6,771 bases of DNA from an uncultured Oscillospiraceae bacterium (GCA_905236265.1 CAJOOV010000238.1:1-6771), one strand, 5' to 3'; counted from the stretch's first letter, positions 1-4,746 are shown. Translations and numbers: made by a program. The notes: a model not told the origin generated them from the letters alone.

Positions 1-148
1 AAAAGATGCAGAAATACATTGAGCAGGTTTCCAATCTCTGAGCAAATCAAAGCGTGGGGGAAAAACGCTAAGGGGTAAACTAAGGGGTAAAGCAAAATAC
101 AGACCAATGGAATAATAACAAATCAGAGCAAAATAAAGTAAATAATGT
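1..148. other. AT-rich left-edge segment without a complete gene
   Basis: This stretch is A-rich on the plus strand and much poorer in GC than the rest of the window. No complete gene fits. A plus-strand reading frame entering from the left edge at position 3 reads KMQKYIEQVSNL and stops at TGA 39-41. It looks like an ordinary hydrophilic protein C-terminus, but 12 residues are too few to name. A second open frame from position 1 stops at TAA 76-78. A short inverted repeat (AGCGT at 51-55, ACGCT at 65-69) and a tandem 12-bp repeat follow. The segment lies just past the 3' end of the tmRNA gene, a classic integration site, so it could be the edge of an integrated element. That is inference only. 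Confidence 0.3.
68..91. repeat. Two perfect tandem copies of a 12-bp direct repeat
   Basis: CTAAGGGGTAAA occurs at 68-79 and again, with no gap, at 80-91. The copies are identical. Short direct repeats of this size beside an attachment site are typical of the arm-type sites bound by tyrosine recombinases. No recombinase gene is visible in the window, so that role is a guess. Confidence 0.85.
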
Positions 149-186
149 AAAAACCACCCGGAAATCCTTTGGATTTCCGGGCGTTT
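149..186 (-). terminator. Rho-independent terminator of the tmRNA gene, probably bidirectional
   Basis: CCCGGAAATCC (157-167) and GGATTTCCGGG (171-181) form a perfect 11-bp stem around a 3-nt loop. Read on the minus strand, the stem is followed within two bases by five T residues (153-149), and it begins about 12 nt beyond the tmRNA 3' end. On the plus strand the stem is followed by CGTTTT, so it could also stop transcripts entering from the left. Confidence 0.9.
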
Positions 187-192
187 TCATAG

Positions 193-540
193 TGGAGGCG
201 GCGGGAATCGAACCCGCGTCCGAAAACAGATTCACAAAACCTTCTCCGAGCGCAGACGGTTATTTACATTCCCTCATGCAGACGTGAGCCGTCACACTGC
301 TGCAATCAGTAGCTTCATCATGCATGGCACGGGCAAAGCTTACCGTACGCACGTTCGCCACTCAAGTCACGCCCCGAACCGGCTCGTGGCCCTTCCGGCC
401 GGGACGGCTGCGCCTAATCAGGCAGCAGCAGCAACGTAATTATCGTTGTTATTTGATTTATAATTGCCCGTTTTAAGGCGGTCAGGCGCCGCCGCTCGCT
501 GGTCCTGCTTCACCATCCCCGTCGAAACCAGTACGCCCCC
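193..540 (-). ncRNA. Transfer-messenger RNA (tmRNA, ssrA), one-piece form
   Basis: This is the tRNA-mRNA hybrid that, with SmpB, rescues stalled ribosomes and tags the incomplete protein for degradation. The 5' end (540 downward) reads GGGGGCGTACTGGTTTCGAC, the conserved tmRNA start. The 3' end carries a T-arm with GGTTCGATTCC and ends CGCCTCCA at 193. GGGGGCG pairs with CGCCTCC over 7 bp, and the third pair is G538 with U196, the G-U wobble by which alanyl-tRNA synthetase recognises its substrates. The tag frame lies near 418-468, and its UGA stop sits in a hairpin (407-429), as is usual for helix 5. The terminal CCA is not encoded: the next bases on the minus strand are CTA (192-190), so CCA must be added after processing. 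The length of 348 nt is normal. I see no convincing promoter directly upstream. SmpB, its protein partner, is encoded two genes upstream on the same strand. Confidence 0.97.
418..456 (-). other. tmRNA proteolysis-tag reading frame
   Basis: Reading back in frame from UGA (418-420), the encoded tag ends SNNNDNYVAAAA. The NDNY core followed by a small hydrophobic tail is the usual pattern, although many tags end in ALAA. The frame stays open to a GGC codon at 466-468, which would give GNYKS before NNND. The resume codon could be GGC, TCA (456-454) or a nearby codon. I prefer TCA because the preceding TATAA stretch resembles the usual spacing, but the sequence alone does not decide it. The first alanine of the finished tag comes from the charged tmRNA and is not encoded here. 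Confidence 0.75.
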
Positions 541-547
541 AGATGAA

Positions 548-571
548 CCGGGAGGGGAGAACCTCTCCCGG
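548..571. other. Stable hairpin between the isomerase gene and the tmRNA gene
   Basis: CCGGGAGGGG (548-557) pairs with CCTCTCCCGG (562-571) around an AGAA loop. The stem is 10 bp on the plus strand with one G-T pair, which becomes one mismatch on the minus strand. No T run follows on the minus strand, so it is a poor intrinsic terminator. It lies 8 nt before the mature tmRNA 5' end. It could punctuate or process a transcript running from the isomerase gene into ssrA. Confidence 0.6.
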
Positions 572-612
572 TGAAATGGTAACAGATTTTTCAGGAAAAG
601 GGAAGAGGCAGT

Positions 613-1134
613 TTACACCTTTTCCGGCGCAGGATACTCCACACCAAAAGTCTCCACCTTCATGGACTTGATCTTCTGCTCCGCGCGGGGCCGGTCGTTC
701 CAATCCCGCTTGGCGTTTACGATTCTGTCAGCAACCTCCATGCCGGAAATCACCTTGCCAAAGGCAGCATACTCCCCGTCCAGATGGGGGCTGTCCTCCA
801 CCATAATAAAGAACTGGCTGCCTGCGGAATCCGGATCCATGGAGCGCGCCATGGACAGTACTCCACGGCTGTGCTTCAGATCGTTCTGAAAGCCGTTATG
901 GGTAAACTCGCCCTTAATGCTGTAGCCGGGGCCGCCGTAGCCCATGCCCATGGGGTCGCCGCCCTGAATCATAAAGCCGGGAATGACCCGGTGGAAGATC
1001 AGACCGTCGTAAAAACCGGAGCCGGCAAGGGCGAGAAAATTATTGACGGTGTTGGGAGCCACATCCGGGTATAGCTCGGCAACTATGGTTCCGCCCAGCG
1101 CCATCTCAATTGTGATCTGGGGATTCTGTGCCAT
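613..1134 (-). CDS. Cyclophilin-type peptidyl-prolyl cis-trans isomerase (PpiB-like, cytoplasmic)
   Basis: This 173-residue protein is a single cyclophilin domain that catalyses cis-trans isomerisation of peptide bonds before proline and so assists folding. The family core is clear: FHRVIPGFMIQGGDP at 47-61 holds the catalytic Arg49 and the active-site residues Phe54, Met55 and Gln57. GSQFFI (105-110) and HLDGEYAAFGKV (117-128) complete the pocket. The position equivalent to human CypA Trp121 is His117, a common bacterial variant associated with weak cyclosporin binding. There is no signal peptide or membrane segment, so it should be cytoplasmic. The start is well supported by AAAGGAGG ending 8 nt before the ATG. 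It lies 70 nt downstream of smpB and 72 nt upstream of the tmRNA, all on one strand, so co-transcription with smpB is likely. A weak 5-bp hairpin (1172-1184) in the gap has no T run. Confidence 0.95.
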   Translation of the reverse strand: MAQNPQITIEMALGGTIVAELYPDVAPNTVNNFLALAGSGFYDGLIFHRVIPGFMIQGGDPMGMGYGGPGYSIKGEFTHNGFQNDLKHSRGVLSMARSMDPDSAGSQFFIMVEDSPHLDGEYAAFGKVISGMEVADRIVNAKRDWNDRPRAEQKIKSMKVETFGVEYPAPEKV

Positions 1135-1204
1135 GAGAATGACCTCCTTTTAATATGTATCTGTCAGTGAACCGCACCATGCGGCGGCAGGGGAGAGGCA
1201 GCCC

Positions 1205-1681
1205 TCACCAGCTCTCCCTGCCTCTGGATTTCATTGCCCGCTCCATCTCCCGCTTGGCGGATTTCTCTGCGGCGGCGGAGCGTTTGTCATAGAGCTTCTT
1301 GCCCTTGGCAAGACCCAGCTCAACCTTCACCCTGGAATCCTTGAGATAGAGAGAGAGGGGAACCAGAGCATAGCCCTCCTGCCCCAGTCTGGCGTGAATA
1401 CGCCGGATCTCCCGCTTGTGCATGAGCAGCTTCCGATCCCGCAGCGGGTCACGGTTAAAGATATTGCCCTTTTCGTAAGGGGAGATGTGCATCTGATAGA
1501 GAAACAGCTCGCCGTTTTTCACCTGGCAGAAGGCATCCTTCAGATTCACCTTACCCGCCCGAAGGCTCTTTACCTCCGTGCCGCACAGGGCGATACCGGC
1601 CTCAAAACGATCCTCAATAAAGTACTCGTGGAAGGCCTTGCGGTTGGAGGCAATGGGCTTGACACCCCGCTGAATCGCCAT
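1205..1681 (-). CDS. smpB: SsrA-binding protein SmpB
   Basis: SmpB binds the tRNA-like part of tmRNA, delivers it with EF-Tu to stalled ribosomes and places its C-terminal tail in the empty mRNA channel. The 158 residues carry the family signatures in order: GTEVKSLR (34-41), HISPYEKGN (65-73), KLLMHKREI (84-92), ALVPLSLYL (105-113) and KVELGLAKGKKLYDKR (119-134). A basic, helix-prone tail runs from about 135 to 158, as expected for the segment that enters the mRNA path. Length and both ends are normal. The start is fixed by an exceptionally long Shine-Dalgarno site just upstream and by a consensus promoter at 1703-1730. The gene is the first of a minus-strand unit with a cyclophilin gene and ssrA, so the protein and RNA halves of trans-translation lie together. 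Confidence 0.98.
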   Translation of the reverse strand: MAIQRGVKPIASNRKAFHEYFIEDRFEAGIALCGTEVKSLRAGKVNLKDAFCQVKNGELFLYQMHISPYEKGNIFNRDPLRDRKLLMHKREIRRIHARLGQEGYALVPLSLYLKDSRVKVELGLAKGKKLYDKRSAAAEKSAKREMERAMKSRGRESW

Positions 1682-1682
1682 C

Positions 1683-1696
1683 GGATCACCTCCTTT
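1683..1696 (-). promoter_or_regulatory. Extended Shine-Dalgarno site of smpB
   Basis: On the minus strand the bases before the smpB ATG read AAAGGAGGTGATCC. That is complementary over 14 nt to the usual 16S rRNA 3' end (GGATCACCTCCTTT). GGAGG ends 7 nt before the ATG. This is far longer than the 5-7 nt match seen at most genes, and it predicts very strong initiation or a special response to ribosome state. Confidence 0.85.
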
Positions 1697-1702
1697 AAAC
1701 TG

Positions 1703-1730
1703 ATTCTATCCATTATATCACGCCTGTCAA
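1703..1730 (-). promoter_or_regulatory. Sigma-A type promoter of smpB
   Basis: On the minus strand TTGACA (1730-1725) is followed after exactly 16 nt by TAGAAT (1708-1703), a 6/6 and a 5/6 match to consensus. An overlapping TATAAT lies at 1717-1712 and could pair with TTGAGG at a less favourable 15-nt spacing, so two start points are possible. Either way the 5' leader of smpB would be under about 35 nt. A perfect 10-bp palindrome, CCTTGCAAGG (1740-1749), lies just upstream of the -35 box and could be a regulator site. Confidence 0.8.
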
Positions 1731-1778
1731 GACCTCAACCCTTGCAAGGCGTCATTTTGACATTTTAAATTCGGCGAT

Positions 1779-1807
1779 TTGACGGATAAGAAAATTTTGG
1801 TTACAAA
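1779..1807 (+). promoter_or_regulatory. Weak candidate distal promoter toward murA
   Basis: TTGACG (1779-1784) and TACAAA (1802-1807) are 17 nt apart, matching consensus at 5/6 and 4/6. A start near 1814 would fall inside the inverted repeat at 1808-1836, a typical repressor position. The match is modest and could be chance in AT-rich DNA. Confidence 0.25.
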
Positions 1808-1870
1808 TATTACAATCATGTATCCCGATTGTAATAAAATAGGCAGAATGATTGCAGAAGAATTACAATC
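1808..1870. repeat. Operator-like cluster of ATTACAATC repeats upstream of murA
   Basis: TATTACAATC (1808-1817) and GATTGTAATA (1827-1836) are perfect 10-bp inverted arms separated by 9 nt. A further exact copy of ATTACAATC lies at 1862-1870, starting 53 bp after the first. That is about five helical turns, which puts it on the same face of the DNA. A degenerate copy (GATTGCAGA) lies at 1850-1858 and another (GTTACAAAT) at 1800-1808. The cluster lies about 40 to 130 bp upstream of the murA promoter and about 80 bp from the smpB promoter. The layout suggests binding of a dimeric regulator. I cannot assign it to a known regulator: it lacks the full symmetry of Fur, PerR or Zur boxes. Confidence 0.6.
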
Positions 1871-1907
1871 ACCTTGGGAAAACGTGGCAGCGCACCATTA
1901 ATTTGCT

Positions 1908-1936
1908 TTGATTTTATCCATCCATAGTGATATACT
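1908..1936 (+). promoter_or_regulatory. Sigma-A type promoter of murA
   Basis: TTGATT (1908-1913) and TATACT (1931-1936) are separated by exactly 17 nt, matching consensus at 4/6 and 5/6. Transcription would start near 1943, giving a 5' leader of about 150 nt before the murA start codon. Confidence 0.7.
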
Positions 1937-1943
1937 AGTTCAG

Positions 1944-1956
1944 ACTCAATTTGAGT
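1944..1956. promoter_or_regulatory. Dyad at the predicted murA transcription start, possible operator
   Basis: ACTCAA and TTGAGT are perfect 6-bp inverted arms around a single T. The dyad starts 7 nt after the -10 box, where a bound repressor would block initiation. It is too tight to form an RNA hairpin, so a protein site is the better reading. Confidence 0.4.
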
Positions 1957-2091
1957 TTCAAAGAGAGATCACAGTTGATGAGCCTCCCGCTGCGTGCCCG
2001 GTGGCAGGCTCGCACATGTTTGCTTTCACACAATAGACGATGTCTGCGGCGCTTCCCTCTCCGGGAAGGGCTGCGCTGGAAGGTGTAGGAC
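1957..2091 (+). promoter_or_regulatory. Structured 5' leader of murA with two hairpins
   Basis: Two hairpins can form in the predicted leader. In the first, GAGCCT (1980-1985) pairs with AGGCTC (2006-2011), and CCGC inside it can pair with GTGG. In the second, CTTCCC (2052-2057) pairs with GGGAAG (2063-2068), and the helix extends outward past a G-G mismatch to 2045-2075. The second ends 2 nt before GGAAGGTG (2078-2085), the likely ribosome site of murA. Neither hairpin has a T run, so any control would be on translation or RNA stability rather than by intrinsic termination. No known riboswitch motif is recognisable. A 36-codon reading frame (1978-2088) also runs through the leader. Confidence 0.4.
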
Positions 2092-3390
2092 ATGCAGAAA
2101 TATGTAATTAACGGCGGAAAGCCGCTTCACGGAGAGATCGAGATCAGCGGCGCAAAGAACGCCGCCGTAGCAATTCTTCCGGCAGCGCTGCTGGTAGAGG
2201 GTGTTTGCAGGATCGAGAACGTGCCGCAGATCAGCGACGTCACTCTGATCCTGCGTATTATTGAAGAGCTGGGGGCGAACGTCCGCTTCCTGAACAAGAA
2301 CACGGTGGAGATTGACTCCACCCACATCTCCGGCTTTCGGGTGCCGGATGAGCTGAGCAGAAAGCTGAGAGCCTCCTACTATATGATCGGCGCTCTGCTG
2401 GGCAGGTTCGGGCATGCAATTGTTTCCATGCCCGGAGGCTGCGATCTGGGCAGCAGACCAATTGACCTGCACATCAAGAGCTTCGAGGCTTTGGGTGCCA
2501 GCGTAGACGTTGTCTCCGGATACGTCCACGCTCACGCCCCGGAGCAGGGACTTCATGGAAGCACCATTTATATGGATCAGGCCTCCGTGGGGGCGACCAT
2601 GAACACCATGCTTGCAGCAGTGTGCAGCGAAGGCCGCACCTCTATCGAGAACGCCGCCAAGGAGCCTCACATTGTAGACCTTGCCAACTTCCTCAACTCC
2701 ATGGGAGCGGACATCCGGGGCGCCGGTACGGACGTGATTCGTATCCGGGGCGTGGAACGGCTCCACGGCGGCACCTATTCCATCATCCCCGACCAGATCG
2801 AGGCGGGCACCTATATGGCAGCCGTCACCGCCGCAGGAGGGGACGTGCTGATTAAAAACGTTATCCCCAAGCATCTGGACTGCATCACGGCGAAGCTGGT
2901 GGAGATGGGCGCAAGGGTGGAGGAGATCGGAGATGCGGTGCGCATTTCCCGCTCCGGGCCGCTGAAGCGGGTCAATATCAAGACCATGCCCTATCCCGGC
3001 TTCCCCACGGATATGCAGCCCCAGATCTCCGCCTGTCTCTGTCTTGCCGACGGCACCAGCGTGGTGAATGAGGGCATCTGGGAGAACCGCTACCGCTATG
3101 TGGGCGAATTCCGCCGCATGGGGGCACAGATTCAGGTTGACGGAAAGATTGCCGTCATTGAGGGCGTGAATAAGCTGATGGGAGCCTCCCTGCGTGCCTG
3201 CGACCTGCGTGCCGGAGCGGCCATGGTGATTGCCGGGCTTGCCGCAAAAGGGAAGACGGAGATCACCCGCATCTTCTATATCGAGCGGGGCTACGAGGAT
3301 CTGGTGGAGAAGCTCCGGGGTGTGGGTGCGGACATCCGTCTGGAGGAGGACGATGTGGAGGAATACCAGCGGGATGCAGATGTGGGCTGA
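2092..3390 (+). CDS. murA: UDP-N-acetylglucosamine 1-carboxyvinyltransferase MurA
   Basis: MurA transfers enolpyruvate from phosphoenolpyruvate to UDP-GlcNAc, the first committed step of peptidoglycan synthesis in the cytoplasm. The 432 residues cover the whole EPSP-synthase-like fold, slightly longer than the usual 417-420 because of an acidic C-terminal tail (from about 418). Visible landmarks are SGAKNA (19-24, with the PEP-binding Lys22), PGGCDLGSRPIDLHI (114-128, with catalytic Cys117), FPTDMQ (304-309, with the catalytic Asp307) and ERGYEDL (398-404, with Arg399). Cys117 is the residue alkylated by fosfomycin, and the Asp replacement that gives natural resistance is absent. The start is supported by GGAAGGTG 6 nt upstream and by the usual MurA N-terminus. 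It has its own promoter and leader and is followed by a WalJ-type hydrolase gene on the same strand. Many Bacillota have two MurA copies; one copy cannot show whether a second exists. Confidence 0.97.
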   Translation: MQKYVINGGKPLHGEIEISGAKNAAVAILPAALLVEGVCRIENVPQISDVTLILRIIEELGANVRFLNKNTVEIDSTHISGFRVPDELSRKLRASYYMIGALLGRFGHAIVSMPGGCDLGSRPIDLHIKSFEALGASVDVVSGYVHAHAPEQGLHGSTIYMDQASVGATMNTMLAAVCSEGRTSIENAAKEPHIVDLANFLNSMGADIRGAGTDVIRIRGVERLHGGTYSIIPDQIEAGTYMAAVTAAGGDVLIKNVIPKHLDCITAKLVEMGARVEEIGDAVRISRSGPLKRVNIKTMPYPGFPTDMQPQISACLCLADGTSVVNEGIWENRYRYVGEFRRMGAQIQVDGKIAVIEGVNKLMGASLRACDLRAGAAMVIAGLAAKGKTEITRIFYIERGYEDLVEKLRGVGADIRLEEDDVEEYQRDADVG

Positions 3391-3419
3391 ACAGCCCCGG
3401 CTGGTTTTCGTATAAGCTG

Positions 3420-3450
3420 ACAGCGGCGGCTCCGGCTGCCGCTGTTTTCC
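3420..3450 (+). terminator. Intrinsic terminator or attenuator between murA and the hydrolase gene
   Basis: ACAGCGGC (3420-3427) pairs perfectly with GCCGCTGT (3438-3445), extended by GGC with GCT to an 11-bp stem around a TCCG loop. It is followed by TTTT to 3448. The T run is short and the next start codon is only 21 nt past the hairpin, so partial termination between murA and the downstream genes seems more likely than a full stop. Confidence 0.7.
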
Positions 3451-3471
3451 TGTGAGGAGAGAGAAAGAGAA

Positions 3472-4251
3472 ATGGAATTCTATACCCTTGCCAGCGGCTC
3501 TTCGGGAAACTGTACCCTGATTTCCCATGCCTCCACCCATGTTCTGGTGGATGCGGGAATCTCCTGCCGGAAAATCACCACCCGGCTGGCGCAGATAGGG
3601 CTCTCCCTGCAGATGCTGGACGCAGTATTCATCACCCACACCCACTCCGACCACATCTCCGGTCTGGCTGTGATGCTGAAAAAATGGGAAGGCCGGGTCT
3701 ATGCCAGCGCCGGGGCAGGGGAGGAGCTGGCATCCAAGGTGCCCACGCTGCGGGCGCAGCAGCTTTACATCCTCACACCGCAGGAACCGGTGCAGGCGGG
3801 GAGCCTGACGGTCACGCCCTTTTCTACCCCCCACGATGCGCCGGGGAGTATGGGGTATCATTTCGCCGCAGACGGGCGGCGCTTTGCCATTGCCACGGAT
3901 CTGGGCTGGGTACAGCCCCATATCGTGAGCATATTGGACGGCGTTCACGCCGCCATTGTAGAGGCAAACCACGACCCGGACTGGCTGCGGGACGGCCCAT
4001 ACCCCTACCATTTGCAGCAGCGCATTCTGGGACAGTACGGCCACCTGTCCAATGAGGCCTGCGGAGAGCTTGCGGTGGCGCTGGCAAAGTCCGGCGCAAA
4101 GCTGCTGGTGCTGGGACATCTGAGCAAGGAGAACAATGCCCCGGAGCGGGCGTATGCCGTGGTGTCGGATTATCTTCGCAGTGCGCTCTGCCCGGAGGTA
4201 CAGCTTTGGGTTGCGCCACGGGATGAGATCGGCGGGCCGTATCAGGTTTAG
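3472..4251 (+). CDS. walJ: Metallo-beta-lactamase-fold hydrolase, WalJ/YycJ family
   Basis: The 259 residues match the WalJ (YycJ/VicX) family in length and motifs. The N-terminus has LASGSSGNCTLI (6-17), typical of the group. The metal-binding signature HTHSDH is at 56-61, followed by further likely ligands: His121 (PHDAPGS), Asp143 (ATDLG), His191 (GHLSN) and His216 (GHLSKENN). There is no signal peptide, so it should be cytoplasmic. The family is a nuclease-like branch of the fold. In Bacillus the gene belongs to the walRK cell-wall operon, and the protein has been linked to mismatch repair and exonuclease activity (recalled, not shown here). No walRK genes are present in this window. GAGGAGA (3454-3460) lies 11 nt before the ATG, a slightly long spacing. 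The stop codon overlaps the ribosome site of rlmH, so the two are surely co-transcribed and perhaps translationally coupled. Confidence 0.9.
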   Translation: MEFYTLASGSSGNCTLISHASTHVLVDAGISCRKITTRLAQIGLSLQMLDAVFITHTHSDHISGLAVMLKKWEGRVYASAGAGEELASKVPTLRAQQLYILTPQEPVQAGSLTVTPFSTPHDAPGSMGYHFAADGRRFAIATDLGWVQPHIVSILDGVHAAIVEANHDPDWLRDGPYPYHLQQRILGQYGHLSNEACGELAVALAKSGAKLLVLGHLSKENNAPERAYAVVSDYLRSALCPEVQLWVAPRDEIGGPYQV

Positions 4252-4263
4252 GAGGCGGGAGAG

Positions 4264-4746
4264 ATGGTTCGTGTGACCCTGATCTGCGTGGGAAAGCTGA
4301 AGGAGGCGTTTTACCGTGGCGCAGCGCAGGAATACGAAAAACGCCTCGGTTCCCTGTGCAGATTTGAGCTGGTAGAACTGCCGGAGACCCGCCTGCCGGA
4401 TGCGCCCTCCCCGGCGCAGATCGAACAGGCGCTGGAGCGGGAGGCAAAGCTGATTCTCGCCAGAATCCCCAGAGGGAGCGCAGTAGTGCCCCTGTGCGTG
4501 GAGGGGGAGACCCTGTCCAGCCCGGAGCTGGCCGGAGCCATGGAGCGCTGGGCGGTGCAGGGGGGCAGCAGCATCGCCTTTGTCATCGGCGGCTCCTTCG
4601 GACTGCATGAACAGGTGAAGCGGGAAGGGGTATTCCGCCTGTCCATGTCCCCGATGACCTTTCCCCATCATCTGGCACGGGTGATGGTGCTGGAACAGAT
4701 CTACCGGGCGTTCCAGATCCGGCAGGGGACAAGGTACCACAAATAG
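4264..4746 (+). CDS. rlmH: 23S rRNA (pseudouridine-1915-N3)-methyltransferase RlmH
   Basis: RlmH is a small SPOUT-class methyltransferase that uses S-adenosylmethionine to methylate pseudouridine 1915 in helix 69 of 23S rRNA, acting on assembled 70S ribosomes. At 160 residues it is full length. The family marks are IGGSFGL (108-114, cofactor-binding loop of the trefoil knot), MTFPHHLARVMVLEQIYRAF (131-150) and the C-terminal YHK, with the terminal Tyr-His thought to contact substrate. The start codon follows AGGAGG (4250-4255) by 8 nt, and that site overlaps the walJ stop. The walJ-rlmH neighbourhood is common in Bacillota. In Bacillus subtilis another gene, htrC, lies between them, and it is absent here. 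I find no convincing terminator after it. Confidence 0.97.
   Translation: MVRVTLICVGKLKEAFYRGAAQEYEKRLGSLCRFELVELPETRLPDAPSPAQIEQALEREAKLILARIPRGSAVVPLCVEGETLSSPELAGAMERWAVQGGSSIAFVIGGSFGLHEQVKREGVFRLSMSPMTFPHHLARVMVLEQIYRAFQIRQGTRYHK

Noticed and set aside
482..703. A 73-codon minus-strand frame overlapping the tmRNA 5' end and the cyclophilin C-terminus
   Set aside because: It runs through the tmRNA gene and in another frame of the cyclophilin gene, with no ribosome site or motif.
1394..1768. A 124-codon plus-strand frame opposite smpB
   Set aside because: It is antisense to smpB and to the smpB promoter, with no domain signature.
1808..1836. Fur, PerR or Zur box
   Set aside because: Only the left half resembles the TTATAATNATTATAA pattern. 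The right half does not match, and the real symmetry has a 9-nt spacer.
1957..2091. T-box or metabolite riboswitch in the murA leader
   Set aside because: I see no T-box core, no terminator and antiterminator pair, and no conserved riboswitch motif that I recognise.
2026..4740. A 904-codon minus-strand open frame across murA, walJ and rlmH
   Set aside because: It is antisense to three clearly recognisable genes. The translation is low in complexity of composition, rich in His, Gly, Leu and Gln, and has no family motif. Long antisense frames are expected opposite GC-rich coding DNA.
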